Below are positions 1 through 8,481 of a DNA stretch of 62,674 bases, piece after piece. This stretch comes from Clostridia bacterium (GTDB lineage: Bacteria > Bacillota > Clostridia > Christensenellales > Aristaeellaceae), in contig JAGBDE010000016.1 of assembly GCA_017937655.1 (NCBI GenBank), positions 1-62,674 of the forward strand, given 5' to 3'. The notes beneath the pieces are model-generated. The model had not been told where the DNA came from. It made no database searches and saw only the letters and a list, made by a program, of their open reading frames with translations. The stretch's first letter is position 1. Each line of letters starts with the position of its first letter. The translations under genes and the position numbers were made by a program.

Positions 1-111
1 ACCGTTACGCTCGGTGTAGATGTAGGTAGCCATTTTGGGGTTCCAGCGGCGGGTCTGATGACCGAAGTGTACGCCAGCTTCCAGGAGCTGTTTCATAGAG
101 ATAACTGCCAT
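1..111 (-). CDS. rpsB: 30S ribosomal protein S2 (5' end only)
   Basis: The minus strand from position 111 encodes the first 37 residues of S2 and runs off the window. The translated start ([20 protein letters not shown]) followed by RRWNPKM is the signature N-terminus of the S2 family. An AAGGAGGA ribosome site lies 6-7 bases before the ATG. S2 joins the small ribosomal subunit on its solvent side. The promoter at 213-241 leaves a leader of roughly 95 nt, where S2 autoregulation could act, although I see no specific known leader motif. Only about the first 15 percent of the protein is present. Confidence 0.95.
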   Translation of the reverse strand, partial: MAVISMKQLLEAGVHFGHQTRRWNPKMATYIYTERNG

Positions 112-212
112 TGGGTCTTCCTCCTTGTTTTTTCCACCCTTTGCGGTACGGGGATACTTAACCGTTTTCACGGCACAAGGACGCCATCCGCAAAGGTGCG
201 TAATCGTGTTAG

Positions 213-241
213 AGTATAACACAAGGAAAACGATTGTGCAA
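213..241 (-). promoter_or_regulatory. sigma-A promoter of rpsB
   Basis: Reading the minus strand, TTGCAC (236-241) and TATACT (213-218) are separated by exactly 17 bases. This points into rpsB and predicts a leader of about 95 nt. Confidence 0.7.
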
Positions 242-300
242 TAGTTTCCGCAAGGTTTTTCGCATTTTTTGGAAGAATTTTGCCGGGTTTCCGCCCTTGC

Positions 301-329
301 TTGCGCCCACCCCGGGAACATGGTACAAT
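301..329 (+). promoter_or_regulatory. sigma-A promoter of the DUF1461-tsaD operon
   Basis: TTGCGC (301-306), a 17-base spacer and TACAAT (324-329), with TG one base before the -10 (extended -10). The predicted transcript begins about 30 bases before the start codon at 363. Confidence 0.55.
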
Positions 330-362
330 ACCGGCGGCAGCAAATGCAGGGAGGGATGAATC

Positions 363-1037
363 ATGGCCAAAAAAACGCTCCTTGCCCGGCTGTGCTGCCT
401 TGTGGCCGCCGCCCTTCTCATGCTGAGTTTCACCACCGGCGCGGTGCTGATACAGCTGACCAACGCGCCCCGGTTCCATCGTGCGCTGCAAAGCCATGTG
501 GCATGGGAACGGCTGGGCATTCCCCCGGACCATCTCGCAGAATTCGCAGGCGAGACCATCTCCTACCTCCGGGGCGACGTTCCTGCCTGGCAGCCCGAAG
601 TCCTTACCGCTGACGGGCCGCTCCCCATCTCCCCCGCCTTCACCGCCCACATGGAAACGGTGAGAAACGGCGTGGCGACTGCGTTTGGGGTCGCGTGCTG
701 GCTCTTCGCAGCGGGGATCCTCCTGCTGATCGTCGGCCTGAAAACCGGGTTTTCCACCAAAGCCTGGCTGTGGGGCATGTCGCTGCCGTTCCTGCTGATC
801 GCCATTGTGTGCATCGCCGCCGCCATTGACTTTGACGGCTTCTGGTACTGGCTGCATGAACATTTCATCCCCGACGGCATTTTCAGCGGCTACGAGCCCA
901 TCATGCGTCTGTTCCCCGCCAGCCTGTTTTCTTCCTATATTATCCCCCTGCTTTTGATGCTGGCCGCAGCGGTGGTCCTCCTCCTGCTGGTGCCGGTCAT
1001 CCATAAAATCATGATAAGGAAGCGTTCCCAACCATGA
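363..1037 (+). CDS. DUF1461 / TIGR01906 family integral membrane protein
   Basis: A 224-residue membrane protein with a transmembrane segment near residues 9-31, an extracytoplasmic loop of about 75 residues, then three further hydrophobic segments (about 108-128, 134-153 and 193-214). This layout, the short motif around FDGFWYWLHEHFIPDG and the length fit the DUF1461 (TIGR01906) family of Firmicutes. The function of the family is not established. The gene overlaps the tsaD start by four bases (ATGA), so the two are probably translationally coupled. AGGGATGAATC before the ATG gives a modest ribosome site. The family call is by recognition of pattern and length and has not been searched. Confidence 0.7.
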   Translation: MAKKTLLARLCCLVAAALLMLSFTTGAVLIQLTNAPRFHRALQSHVAWERLGIPPDHLAEFAGETISYLRGDVPAWQPEVLTADGPLPISPAFTAHMETVRNGVATAFGVACWLFAAGILLLIVGLKTGFSTKAWLWGMSLPFLLIAIVCIAAAIDFDGFWYWLHEHFIPDGIFSGYEPIMRLFPASLFSSYIIPLLLMLAAAVVLLLLVPVIHKIMIRKRSQP

Positions 1038-2095
1038 ACACCAATGCCGAAATGCTTGAAAAGCTGCAAAATCTCCAGTCCAAGCCCCAAATCCGCATCC
1101 TGGCCATGGAGTCCAGCTGCGACGAGACTGCCGCCGCCATCATCGAAAACGGCCGGAAGATCCTGTCCAGCGTCATCTTTTCCCAGGCCGACACCCACGC
1201 CCTCTACGGCGGCGTGGTGCCGGAGATCGCCAGCCGCGCCCATGTGGATGCCTGCGACCGGGTGATCGACCAGGCGCTGAAGGAAGCGGGCATGGCCCTT
1301 TCCGACCTGGACGCCCTGGCGGTGACCTACGGCCCCGGCCTGGTGGGCGCGCTGCTCACCGGCGTCAACTGCATGAAGGGCCTCAGCTTCACCAGCCGCC
1401 TGCCGCTGATTCCCGTCAATCACATCGAGGGGCACGTCAGCGCCAATTTCCTCACCACGCCCGATCTTGAACCGCCGTTCCTCTGCCTCATCGTCAGCGG
1501 CGGGCACAGCCACATCGTCCGGGTGAACGATTATGCGGACTACACTTTGCTGGGCCAGACCGTGGACGACGCCGCCGGCGAAGCCTTTGACAAAGCCGCC
1601 CGCGTGCTGGGCCTGAACTATCCCGGCGGGCCGTTGCTGAGCCGCCTGGCGGAAAGCGGTAACGACACCTACCTGGAGCTGCCCAAGCCCCATCCCGCCG
1701 GCCGGTACGATTTTTCTTTCAGCGGCCTGAAAACCGCCTTCCTCAATGCCTGCCACAAGATGGACCAGAAAGGCGAGACCCTTCCCCGGGCCGACCTGGC
1801 CGCCTCCTTTGAGAAGGCCGTGGTGGACACCCTTTCCGAGAAAGCCCTGCTGGCCATGCAGGAAAGCGGCCTTTCTACCCTGTGCCTGGCCGGAGGCGTC
1901 AGCGCCAACCGCCGCCTGCGGGAGGAAATGACCCGTCTGAGTCAGAAGCACGGTTTCCAGCTTTGCATGCCGGAGCTGTGGCTCTGCACGGACAACGCCG
2001 CCATGATCGGCTCGGCGGCCTACTACCGCCTGCGCAAGGGCGAACTGGCTGATCTGACCCTGAACGCCAATCCTGCCCTGGCTCTGAAAATGTAA
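1034..2095 (+). CDS. tsaD: tRNA N6-adenosine threonylcarbamoyltransferase
   Basis: The 353-residue product is the universal TsaD/Kae1 protein. With TsaB and TsaE it transfers the threonylcarbamoyl group from threonylcarbamoyl-AMP to A37 of ANN-decoding tRNAs. Visible signatures are the N-terminal MESSCDETA (residues 25-33), the metal-ligand motif HIEGH, the SGGHSH phosphate loop and the LAGGVSANRRLR motif near the C-terminus. Length is normal for the family (about 335-350), with about 15 extra residues at the start. TsaB and TsaE are not next to it, so they must lie elsewhere. Confidence 0.95.
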   Translation: MNTNAEMLEKLQNLQSKPQIRILAMESSCDETAAAIIENGRKILSSVIFSQADTHALYGGVVPEIASRAHVDACDRVIDQALKEAGMALSDLDALAVTYGPGLVGALLTGVNCMKGLSFTSRLPLIPVNHIEGHVSANFLTTPDLEPPFLCLIVSGGHSHIVRVNDYADYTLLGQTVDDAAGEAFDKAARVLGLNYPGGPLLSRLAESGNDTYLELPKPHPAGRYDFSFSGLKTAFLNACHKMDQKGETLPRADLAASFEKAVVDTLSEKALLAMQESGLSTLCLAGGVSANRRLREEMTRLSQKHGFQLCMPELWLCTDNAAMIGSAAYYRLRKGELADLTLNANPALALKM

Positions 2096-2105
2096 GGAGA
2101 ACGCC

Positions 2106-2723
2106 ATGCATCATCCTTCCACTGAATGGGGCGACAAGGTCATCCGCACCGCCCTGGAATACGCCCATTTCCGCTGGACGCCCACGGAAGCAAACGTCCT
2201 CCACGGCGTGGATTCCGACGGCCGTTTCGTGGACACCCCGGATGTGACCTGGACCGGAGAAGTCCTTTCCTGCGGCTGGTGGAAGCCGGGCGTGGAAAAC
2301 ATCGGCGTGGCATACGGCTGGGGCAATGCCTCCACCCTGGAGCAGTTTGCCCGGGGCATCCGGGAAGGCAAATTCGCCGGCAACGTACCCGAGGACAAAT
2401 CCCGCTACGGCAGCCATCAGACCGTGGGCGTGGACTGTTCCGGCCTGCTGACCATCTGCTGGGGGCTGCCCAAAAAGATCGCCACCCGGGACATCCCCCT
2501 GTATGCGGACGTGCTGGAAAATCTGGCCGATATCCGCCCGGGCGACGTGTTCGCCAAGGTGGGCAGCCATGTGATGCTGTTCAAAGAGTTCGTGGATGAC
2601 GCCCGACAGCAGGCCGTCATCATTGATGCCACCCGCTCCACCGGCAAGGTTTCACAGCGGATTGTGGATATCCCGGAGCTGTTTACGAAGGGGTATCGGA
2701 TCTATCGTAAGAAGGCTGAATGA
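2106..2723 (+). CDS. NlpC/P60-like cysteine hydrolase
   Basis: A 205-residue protein with no signal peptide and no membrane segment. GVDCSG places a candidate nucleophile at Cys111, followed by LRPGD-like spacing (IRPGDVF, about 143-149) and GSHVMLF with a candidate catalytic His155, the order found in NlpC/P60 (CHAP-like) papain-fold peptidases. The absence of a secretion signal is unusual for a peptidoglycan hydrolase and leaves open a cytosolic amidase role. It follows tsaD by 10 bases with a good AAGGAG site at 2094-2099, so it is likely the last gene of that operon. The fold assignment is fair and the substrate is unknown. Confidence 0.65.
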   Translation: MHHPSTEWGDKVIRTALEYAHFRWTPTEANVLHGVDSDGRFVDTPDVTWTGEVLSCGWWKPGVENIGVAYGWGNASTLEQFARGIREGKFAGNVPEDKSRYGSHQTVGVDCSGLLTICWGLPKKIATRDIPLYADVLENLADIRPGDVFAKVGSHVMLFKEFVDDARQQAVIIDATRSTGKVSQRIVDIPELFTKGYRIYRKKAE

Positions 2724-2840
2724 GTCGCACAGCGCGCGCCTTCGGCTGGCTGTGCTTTGTGTTTTTGCGCTGCGGCGCATATTTGGGGCTCTGCCCCAAA
2801 CCCTGGCAGGAAGCAGTGCCTCCTGGTGGGAGGATTGTTA
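2724..2840. repeat. Extragenic hairpin-rich repeat (REP-like)
   Basis: This stretch behind the tsaD operon holds a perfect 7-bp hairpin, TTTGGGG-ctctg-CCCCAAA (2782-2800). It is followed by an imperfect AGGAAGC/GCCTCCT hairpin (about 2808-2825) and preceded by a GC-rich CACAGC...GCTGTG hairpin. Chains of short GGGGCTCTGCCCC-type palindromes between genes are common in gut Clostridia. There is no clear U-tract, so it is not a canonical terminator. No gene was seen in 2724-3020. Confidence 0.5.
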
Positions 2841-3020
2841 AGGATGAATTTATCCCATAATGAAACAATGAGCATCCGACAAAATATTCCGGATGCTCAT
2901 TTGCTTATGGGGTTGTATAAACGCAATGCACGGATACTGTGCGTATAATTGCGCCCTCCCAAAGGGATGCGTAAGTGTATGTTCATGGGTTATTTTTGCA
3001 GGCGGAACAGGCAATATTAA

Positions 3021-3671
3021 TTACCAATCAACAACTTCAGCAGGAATATCAGACAAGAATAAATATCTGGCGGCAATATTATTTGTACCCCATCCCCAAT
3101 TAGGAATAAGTTTTGCCAGTTCATCGCTCAAACCCGGAAATCCATCTGTTCCAATACCGGAGCCCGGAAACAATTCTTCGTTCATCTCATCAAAGAATTT
3201 TACCGAAAGCGGAAACCAACTGTCATTCTCATATTCATAATCAATTTCAAACAATCCAACGGTATCGAGATTTTGCGCCAGATACAGAGAAGCGTCATCG
3301 GCTTCAAACAAACCATATGAAGCAATCGCACTTGAACAATATATCTTTATACGATCCTCACCTTGTTTATCTATTCGAATGATATATGGTTCAAGTAAGA
3401 TAACCTCTTGGTGGTTCCACATTAAGTCGCACCAATCAGCATACATAGCATATTCTGAAACAAACCATTGTCTCAAAGCTATGGCTGCAAGTTGTTGATA
3501 TTGATCGTCAAACAGTAAATCGAAGTCAACTTTCGGGCATTCAAGTCTTTCAGTATATCTTGTTTCATCGATGCTTGCATATATTGCTTGGGCAAAAACC
3601 GTATTTGATGAAAAAACGAAGATCAAGGTAACAACAAACAAAGCAATCGTGACTTTTTGTTTCTTTTGCAT
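3021..3671 (-). CDS. Secreted protein of unknown function, AT-rich
   Basis: A 216-residue product starting at MQKKQKV. I prefer this start over an upstream in-frame ATG because GGAAGG lies at proper spacing before it and the signal peptide then begins immediately (hydrophobic residues about 8-25, cleavage near VFAQA). The mature part is acidic, rich in Trp, Tyr, Asp and Leu, without Cys-based anchor motifs or any domain I recognise. Base composition is clearly more AT-rich than the neighbours (many ATA, TTA and AAA codons), which suggests recent transfer. It stands alone between the tsaD operon and an oppositely oriented operon. Function unknown. Confidence 0.75.
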   Translation of the reverse strand: MQKKQKVTIALFVVTLIFVFSSNTVFAQAIYASIDETRYTERLECPKVDFDLLFDDQYQQLAAIALRQWFVSEYAMYADWCDLMWNHQEVILLEPYIIRIDKQGEDRIKIYCSSAIASYGLFEADDASLYLAQNLDTVGLFEIDYEYENDSWFPLSVKFFDEMNEELFPGSGIGTDGFPGLSDELAKLIPNWGWGTNNIAARYLFLSDIPAEVVDW

Positions 3672-4020
3672 GTTTACACCTTCCAATTGCTGCATGAACA
3701 ACGGCTGACGGATTATATCGTTTGCCAGCCTCTGTTCCTAATCCAAGTTTGACTCAATCATTTTATCACAGTAAAGAAAGTACAGCAAGCCATATCGTAC
3801 GTACGGCTTGCTGCTGCTGTTGACTTCTTCTATTCATCACAAACAAACTGCAATCATAATGTATCAGAAGGACAAATTCTTCCTTTTCATTACGCACACT
3901 GCACCTCCACCTTTTTTCTATTATCCCGGGAGGCCGAATCATCGGCCTTTTTTCTTTTCCTCATAATCCCAGCCATTTTTGCCCATACTGTTCCTATCCG
4001 TTTAGCGAAAAGGAGACAGT
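3672..4020. other. Intergenic region with an orphan terminator and a palindrome
   Basis: A 349-base non-coding stretch. It contains a possible promoter for the AT-rich gene (TATAAT on the minus strand at 3712-3717, weak -35), an AGCAAGCC...GGCTTGCT inverted repeat (3784-3812 region) with a central GTACGTAC, and a plus-strand terminator at 3931-3953. No convincing gene or RNA family was recognised. Confidence 0.4.
3931..3953 (+). terminator. Rho-independent terminator with no gene before it
   Basis: Perfect stem AGGCCGA/TCGGCCT (3931-3937 with 3942-3948) with a 4-base loop and six T residues. No plus-strand gene ends upstream within 1.2 kb, so it ends either an unannotated transcript or one lost by insertion, or it acts as an attenuator 68 bases before the next gene. 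Confidence 0.75.
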
Positions 4021-4596
4021 ATGATGAGCAACAAACAATCCGCAAACCCGCAAAACCGGCGCATGCTGCTGGTTTCGCTGATGATCACCGCGGCGGTGGT
4101 CATCGTCACCGGGCTGACGCTGCTTCTGCCCAGGCCCGGCCACGCGCCGGAGAAAATCCCCTCGGCCGAGGAAGCCAACGCCGCCCGGGAGGACCTGGTG
4201 GAAGAGGGCGCCATCCTGTTCCAGACCCTGACCTACACCCGCTGCGAGCATCAGGTGGCCCGGCGGGTCACCGCGCCCACGGAGCTGTACGGCAAAAACC
4301 TGGCCGGCGTGGAAGCCCTCTACCCGGAATGGCAGATCACTGAGTTTTCTCCCAGCCAGATCCGCATGGCCCAGCAGCCGGACATCTTCTGTCCGGATCA
4401 CCTGGTGCTGATGCCGGACGCCACCGGCAGGCTGTGCGTATTCCAGAACAAATACGGCGACGCCCTGGCCCTTGTCAGCGAGCTGGAAACCGACGTATCC
4501 ACCCTGCCCGCCGCCCTGCAGGAGGAGCTTGCGGAGGGCATCGGCTTTCCGAATGCGGAGGAGCTGGACAAGTGGCTGGAAAGCGCGGAGTCCTGA
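4021..4596 (+). CDS. Membrane-anchored protein, BofC-like C-terminal region (tentative)
   Basis: A 191-residue protein with one N-terminal transmembrane segment (about residues 15-37) and an extracytoplasmic remainder. The region around residues 65-140 (paired Cys-containing strands ending in VFQNKYGD) vaguely resembles the BofC C-terminal domain found in sporulation signalling proteins, but I would not rely on it. It heads a tight three-gene operon with a YetF-like protein (3 bases downstream) and a DUF4363 protein. AAAAGGAG precedes the ATG at 4021, and the second ATG at 4024 is also possible. Confidence 0.6.
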   Translation: MMSNKQSANPQNRRMLLVSLMITAAVVIVTGLTLLLPRPGHAPEKIPSAEEANAAREDLVEEGAILFQTLTYTRCEHQVARRVTAPTELYGKNLAGVEALYPEWQITEFSPSQIRMAQQPDIFCPDHLVLMPDATGRLCVFQNKYGDALALVSELETDVSTLPAALQEELAEGIGFPNAEELDKWLESAES

Positions 4597-4599
4597 TCC

Positions 4600-5322
4600 A
4601 TGCTGACGGTTCTCATCCGCAGCGTGGTGCTGGTGTGCGTTGCCATTCTGGCCCTGCGCATGATGGGCAAGCGGCAGATAGGCCAGCTGCAGCCCTTTGA
4701 GCTGGTCATCGCCATCATGATCGCCGACCTGGCTGCCACGCCCATGGAAAGCCTGGACATCCCCCTGTGGCGGGGCATTCTGCCCACCGCCGCGCTGATC
4801 ATCCTCCATCAGACCTTTTCCCTGCTGTCCATGAAAAGCCAGCGACTCCGTTCCTTTTTCAGCGGCACGCCCACGGTGGTCATCCGCAAGGGGAAAATTG
4901 ACCCCAAGGCCCTGGAAAAGCTGTGTTTCAACCTCAACGACCTGCTGGAAGAGCTGCGCACCAGCGGCGTACTTTCCCCCACGGAGGTGGGCACCGCCAT
5001 CATGGAGACCAGCGGCAAGCTGAGCGTGTTCCCCACCTCCCGCAAGCGTAGCCTGACCCCGGCCGATATGGGCATGGAGCCCGGCTACGAAGGCATCCCC
5101 CTGACGCTGATCCTGGACGGGCAGCTGGAAAAAAACAACCTGCCCCTTTGCGGCAAGGACGAAACCTGGCTGATGAGCCAAATCAAAAAGCTGGATATCT
5201 CCAGCTTTCAGGATGTTTTGCTCTGTTATCTTGACACCGACGGCCTGATGACCGTCCACCGCTACCAAAGCGACAAACCCCAGCGTTTGCAGGCCCTATC
5301 CGCCGAGGAGGTGACCTGGTAA
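4600..5322 (+). CDS. YetF-like DUF421 membrane protein
   Basis: The 240-residue product has three N-terminal membrane spans (about 4-22, 34-52 and 57-76). Two small soluble domains follow, with the hallmark RMMGKRQIGQLQPFELVI near residues 22-40 and the phrase GTPTVVIRKGKI at the start of the soluble part. These are typical of YetF/YrbG-type DUF421 proteins, which in spore formers are membrane proteins of poorly defined role in envelope or germination biology. It overlaps the next gene by one base (TAATG). The DUF421-DUF4363 pairing is a recurrent Clostridia/Bacilli arrangement and supports both calls. Confidence 0.85.
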   Translation: MLTVLIRSVVLVCVAILALRMMGKRQIGQLQPFELVIAIMIADLAATPMESLDIPLWRGILPTAALIILHQTFSLLSMKSQRLRSFFSGTPTVVIRKGKIDPKALEKLCFNLNDLLEELRTSGVLSPTEVGTAIMETSGKLSVFPTSRKRSLTPADMGMEPGYEGIPLTLILDGQLEKNNLPLCGKDETWLMSQIKKLDISSFQDVLLCYLDTDGLMTVHRYQSDKPQRLQALSAEEVTW

Positions 5323-5705
5323 TGCGCCGGGCGTATCTTCTGATCATTTTGCTGACGGTGGCGGCGGTGGGGCTGGGCCTCTGGGCCGACCTGACCCAGC
5401 GCAGCGTGGCCCGGGACTACCTGCACCAGACGGAAAGCCTGCGGCAGCAGGTCAAGGCCGGGGAAATGGAAGCGGCAGAGGAGGCAGAGGCCTCCATCCA
5501 TGCCAGGTGGGACAAGGATTCCCGGTGGCTCAACTGCCTGATAGACCATCACCACACCCGGGCGGTGTCCACCGCCTTTCTACAGCTGTCCACCGCCCTG
5601 GAAATGGGCTGGGCGGACGAAAGCATGAAGGCCCTGGATCTGCTTCAGGATGCCTTTACGGACATCGGCCAGAGCGATTTCCCCCACCTTTACAATGTGC
5701 TGTGA
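5322..5705 (+). CDS. DUF4363 family protein
   Basis: A 127-residue protein with an N-terminal hydrophobic anchor (residues about 4-21) and a helical extracytoplasmic domain with the pattern RWDKDSRWLNCLIDHHHT, typical of DUF4363. It is coupled to the DUF421 gene by a one-base overlap and ends immediately at the convergent stop of the next gene. The family is usually found beside YetF-like proteins. Function unknown, presumably a partner of that membrane protein. Confidence 0.75.
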   Translation: MRRAYLLIILLTVAAVGLGLWADLTQRSVARDYLHQTESLRQQVKAGEMEAAEEAEASIHARWDKDSRWLNCLIDHHHTRAVSTAFLQLSTALEMGWADESMKALDLLQDAFTDIGQSDFPHLYNVL

Positions 5706-6401
5706 TCAGCGGTCGTTGGTGATATCGCCGTTGCCGAAAATGGAAATGACCTCGCCCATGTAGGTGGGTTCCGGCTTCAGGATGCAGAAGACAAAGTCCT
5801 TGGTACGGGCGGCCACTTCCCGGAGCCGGAACTTGACCCACTGGGTCGGGGCAAAGTGGCGGATATTGGACGAAATGCCCCAGGCTTCCATACCCATGGC
5901 TTTGGCATTGTATACAGCCCGGTACATGTGGTAGTTCTGGGTCACGATGATCACCTTCTCACAGCCGAAAATCGCCTTGGCACGGTACATGCTCTCGTAA
6001 GTGGAAAATCCGGCGTGATCCATGAAAACGTCCTCCGAGGGCACGCCCTTGGAGATGGCATAGTCCTTCATGGCGTTCACTTCGTCATAGTCCTCCTGGC
6101 CGTGGTCGCCGCTCATGAGAATGCGGTCGGCCAGGCCCATTTCATATGCCGCAATGCCCACGTCCAGTCGGTCGCGGAGCATCTGGCTGGGAAACCCGTC
6201 CCGGCGAAGGCCGCAGCCCAGAATCAGAATGCAGTCCGCCCTGAGGTCGCCGGCGTCTTCCAGGCTGAAAATGCTCCCCTGAGTGGTCGCCCCCACATAC
6301 AGATTGGTTCCTGCCACCAGCACGCCCGTCAGCACAGCCAGCACCAACACCCATATGACCAGCGTCCGGAAAAATCCCGGACGCTTCTTATCTTTCTTCA
6401 T
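5706..6401 (-). CDS. SanA/YdcF-like DUF218 membrane protein
   Basis: The 231-residue product has one N-terminal span (about 11-31) followed by a DUF218 domain. The domain shows DCILILGCGLRRDGFPS, LMSGDHG, and the VSQ-like region ending VIIVTQNYHMYRAV. SanA of Escherichia coli is an inner-membrane protein linked to envelope permeability to vancomycin, and the catalytic activity of the fold is not settled. Stops of this gene and the DUF4363 gene abut at 5705/5706 without a terminator between them. GGGAGG precedes the start. Confidence 0.85.
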   Translation of the reverse strand: MKKDKKRPGFFRTLVIWVLVLAVLTGVLVAGTNLYVGATTQGSIFSLEDAGDLRADCILILGCGLRRDGFPSQMLRDRLDVGIAAYEMGLADRILMSGDHGQEDYDEVNAMKDYAISKGVPSEDVFMDHAGFSTYESMYRAKAIFGCEKVIIVTQNYHMYRAVYNAKAMGMEAWGISSNIRHFAPTQWVKFRLREVAARTKDFVFCILKPEPTYMGEVISIFGNGDITNDR

Positions 6402-6537
6402 GCCTTTTCCTCCCTTTCGTCAGCGGGGTACAATATAGAAACGATTGACAATGGTAAAATCTTGCACCCAATCATGACCCTCACAGCATACCGCCAAAAT
6501 CCTTTTCCCGCAAACCTTTTGTATACAAGACTGGTTA

Positions 6538-6565
6538 TTGCAAAGCCCCTGCAATATGCTATAAT
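6538..6565 (+). promoter_or_regulatory. Promoter of the 5'-nucleotidase gene
   Basis: TTGCAA (6538-6543), 16-base spacer, TATAAT (6560-6565) preceded by TGC (extended -10). The start codon lies about 45 bases further on. Confidence 0.7.
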
Positions 6566-6616
6566 ATGTATGGATTTACTCGTTTCCCCATCTACCATTG
6601 AAGGAGGAGAACAACC

Positions 6617-8431
6617 ATGAAAAAGTTCCTTGCGCTGCTCCTGGCCTGCGCCCTGATCCTGGGTTGCACCGCCTGCAGCACCGAGAAGGCCGAACCCGTT
6701 GTGGCTGATGTGACCGAGGCCCCCACCGAGGTTCCTACTGAGGTCCCCACCGAGGTTCCCACCCCCGAACCCGCCCTCAAGAGCGACCTGATCGTTCTGT
6801 TCACCAGCGACGTGCACTGCGGCGTGCAGTCCGGCTTTGGTTACACCGGCCTGGCCCAGCTGCGTGACACCCTGAAGTCTGAAGGCTATCACGTCCTGCT
6901 GGCCGATAACGGCGACTCCATCCAGGGTGAGCCCATCGGCACCATGACCCGCGGCGAAGCCAACCTGAACCTGATGAACGCTGTTGGCTACGACGTTGCC
7001 ACCATCGGCAACCATGAGTTTGACTACGGCATGGATCGCTTCCTGGAGCTGGCCGGCAAGGCCAACTTCCCCTACGTGAGCGCCAACTTCGACAAGGAAG
7101 GCGAGCTCGTGTTCCCCGCTTACGTCATCAAGGAGATCGACGGTATCAAGATCGCCTTCGTGGGCGCCACCACCCCCAAGACCCTGACCTCCTCCACCCC
7201 CAAGTACTTCCAGAACGAAGCCGGCGAATTCGTGTACGGATTCTTCCAGGCCGAAACCGGCGCTGAGTTCTACGCCGCCATCCAGAAGGGCGTGGACGAT
7301 GCCCGCGCTGAAGGCGCCACCTACGTCATCGTGCTGGCCCACCTGGGCAACGAGGCCGAGTGCGTGCCTTACACCTACGCTGACCTGATCTCCAACACCA
7401 CCGGCATCGATGCCATCCTGGATGGCCACAGCCATGACACCGACAAGGTGCAGATGCTCAACAAGGAAGGCGTCAACGTCCTCCGTCAGGGCTGCGGCAC
7501 CAAGCTGGAAAGCATTGGCTACCTGAAGATCCACGTGGACGGCACCATGGAGACCGGCCTGTACAACTATGACGAGACCGTTTCCGTGGCCGTGGACGAA
7601 GCTACCGCTTCTCTGGACGCCGCTCTGAGCGAAGTTGTCGCCAAGACCGACGTTGAGCTCTACATCCACGATCCCGAAGCCAAGACCGAAGAAGGCAAGC
7701 CCGTCCGCATCATCCGCACCGCCGAGACCAACCTGGGCGACCTGTGCGCTGACGCTTACCGCTTCGTGTCCGGCGCTGACGTTGCCATCATCAACGGCGG
7801 CGGCATCCGCAACAACATCAAGGCCGGCGACATCACCCGCAACGATCTGCTGCTGGTGCATCCCTTCGGCAACAGCATGTGCGTTGTGGAAGTGACCGGC
7901 CAGGAAATCCTGGACGCCCTGGAGCTGAGCGTGCACTCCATGCCCGGCGAATACGGCGGCTTCCTGCAGGTTTCCGGCATGACCTTCGAAGTGCACACCT
8001 ACATCCCCTCCTCCGTGGTGCTGGATGAAAACTCCATGTTCGTCAAGGTGGAAGGCGACTACCGCGTGCAGAACGTCATGATCGGTGAAGAGCCCCTGGA
8101 TCTGAACAAGACCTACACTCTGGCCTGCCACGACTACAAGCTTAAGAACATGGGCGACGGCTACACCATGTTTGCTGACAACACCTTCCTGCAGGACAGC
8201 GTCATGCTGGACAACCAGGTGCTGATCACCTACATCACCGATTACCTGGGCGGCGTTGTTGGCGCTGAGTACTCCAACCCCTACGGCCAGGGCCGCATCG
8301 TGGCTGTGGAAGCTCCCGTTGTGGAAGAAGAACCCGCTGAAGAGGAAGCCGTGGAAGAGACCGTTGAAGAAACCGTCGAAACCACCGAAGAGACTCCTGC
8401 GGAAGAACCCGCCCTGGAGCCCGCTGCCTGA
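6617..8431 (+). CDS. Surface 5'-nucleotidase / 2',3'-cyclic phosphodiesterase lipoprotein
   Basis: A 604-residue exported protein of the UshA/CpdB family that hydrolyses extracellular nucleotides. It has a lipoprotein signal (LLACALILGC, a second Cys follows at TAC), then a Thr/Glu/Val/Pro repeat linker (TEVP three times, about 35-50). The calcineurin-like metal site follows: SDVHCG, NGDSIQGEP, GNHEFDYG, AHLGNE and GHSHD. The C-terminal 5'-nucleotidase domain has NLGDLCADAYR and INGGGIRNNI. It ends in an acidic Glu/Pro/Thr tail of about 35 residues with no sortase motif. The gene stands alone with its own promoter and terminator. It probably scavenges phosphate and nucleosides, and pdp lies elsewhere in the window. 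Confidence 0.92.
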   Translation: MKKFLALLLACALILGCTACSTEKAEPVVADVTEAPTEVPTEVPTEVPTPEPALKSDLIVLFTSDVHCGVQSGFGYTGLAQLRDTLKSEGYHVLLADNGDSIQGEPIGTMTRGEANLNLMNAVGYDVATIGNHEFDYGMDRFLELAGKANFPYVSANFDKEGELVFPAYVIKEIDGIKIAFVGATTPKTLTSSTPKYFQNEAGEFVYGFFQAETGAEFYAAIQKGVDDARAEGATYVIVLAHLGNEAECVPYTYADLISNTTGIDAILDGHSHDTDKVQMLNKEGVNVLRQGCGTKLESIGYLKIHVDGTMETGLYNYDETVSVAVDEATASLDAALSEVVAKTDVELYIHDPEAKTEEGKPVRIIRTAETNLGDLCADAYRFVSGADVAIINGGGIRNNIKAGDITRNDLLLVHPFGNSMCVVEVTGQEILDALELSVHSMPGEYGGFLQVSGMTFEVHTYIPSSVVLDENSMFVKVEGDYRVQNVMIGEEPLDLNKTYTLACHDYKLKNMGDGYTMFADNTFLQDSVMLDNQVLITYITDYLGGVVGAEYSNPYGQGRIVAVEAPVVEEEPAEEEAVEETVEETVETTEETPAEEPALEPAA

Positions 8432-8447
8432 GAAGTAGCATAACAAA

Positions 8448-8481
8448 ACGCCTCCGGATTTTTCCGGGGGCGTATTTTTTT
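8448..8481 (+). terminator. Terminator of the 5'-nucleotidase gene
   Basis: Ten-base stem ACGCCTCCGG/CCGGGGGCGT (8448-8457 with 8464-8473, one G-U pair) followed by A and seven T residues. Confidence 0.9.

Noticed and set aside
6719..6768. Short tandem repeat (TEVP) in the nucleotidase gene considered as a phase-variable repeat
   Set aside because: It is in frame, only about three units with a 12-base period, and would not shift the frame; treated as a linker.
6398..8446. Minus-strand open frame of 682 residues opposite the 5'-nucleotidase
   Set aside because: Shadow; the N-terminal Phe/Gly-rich part is the antisense of the Glu-rich tail.
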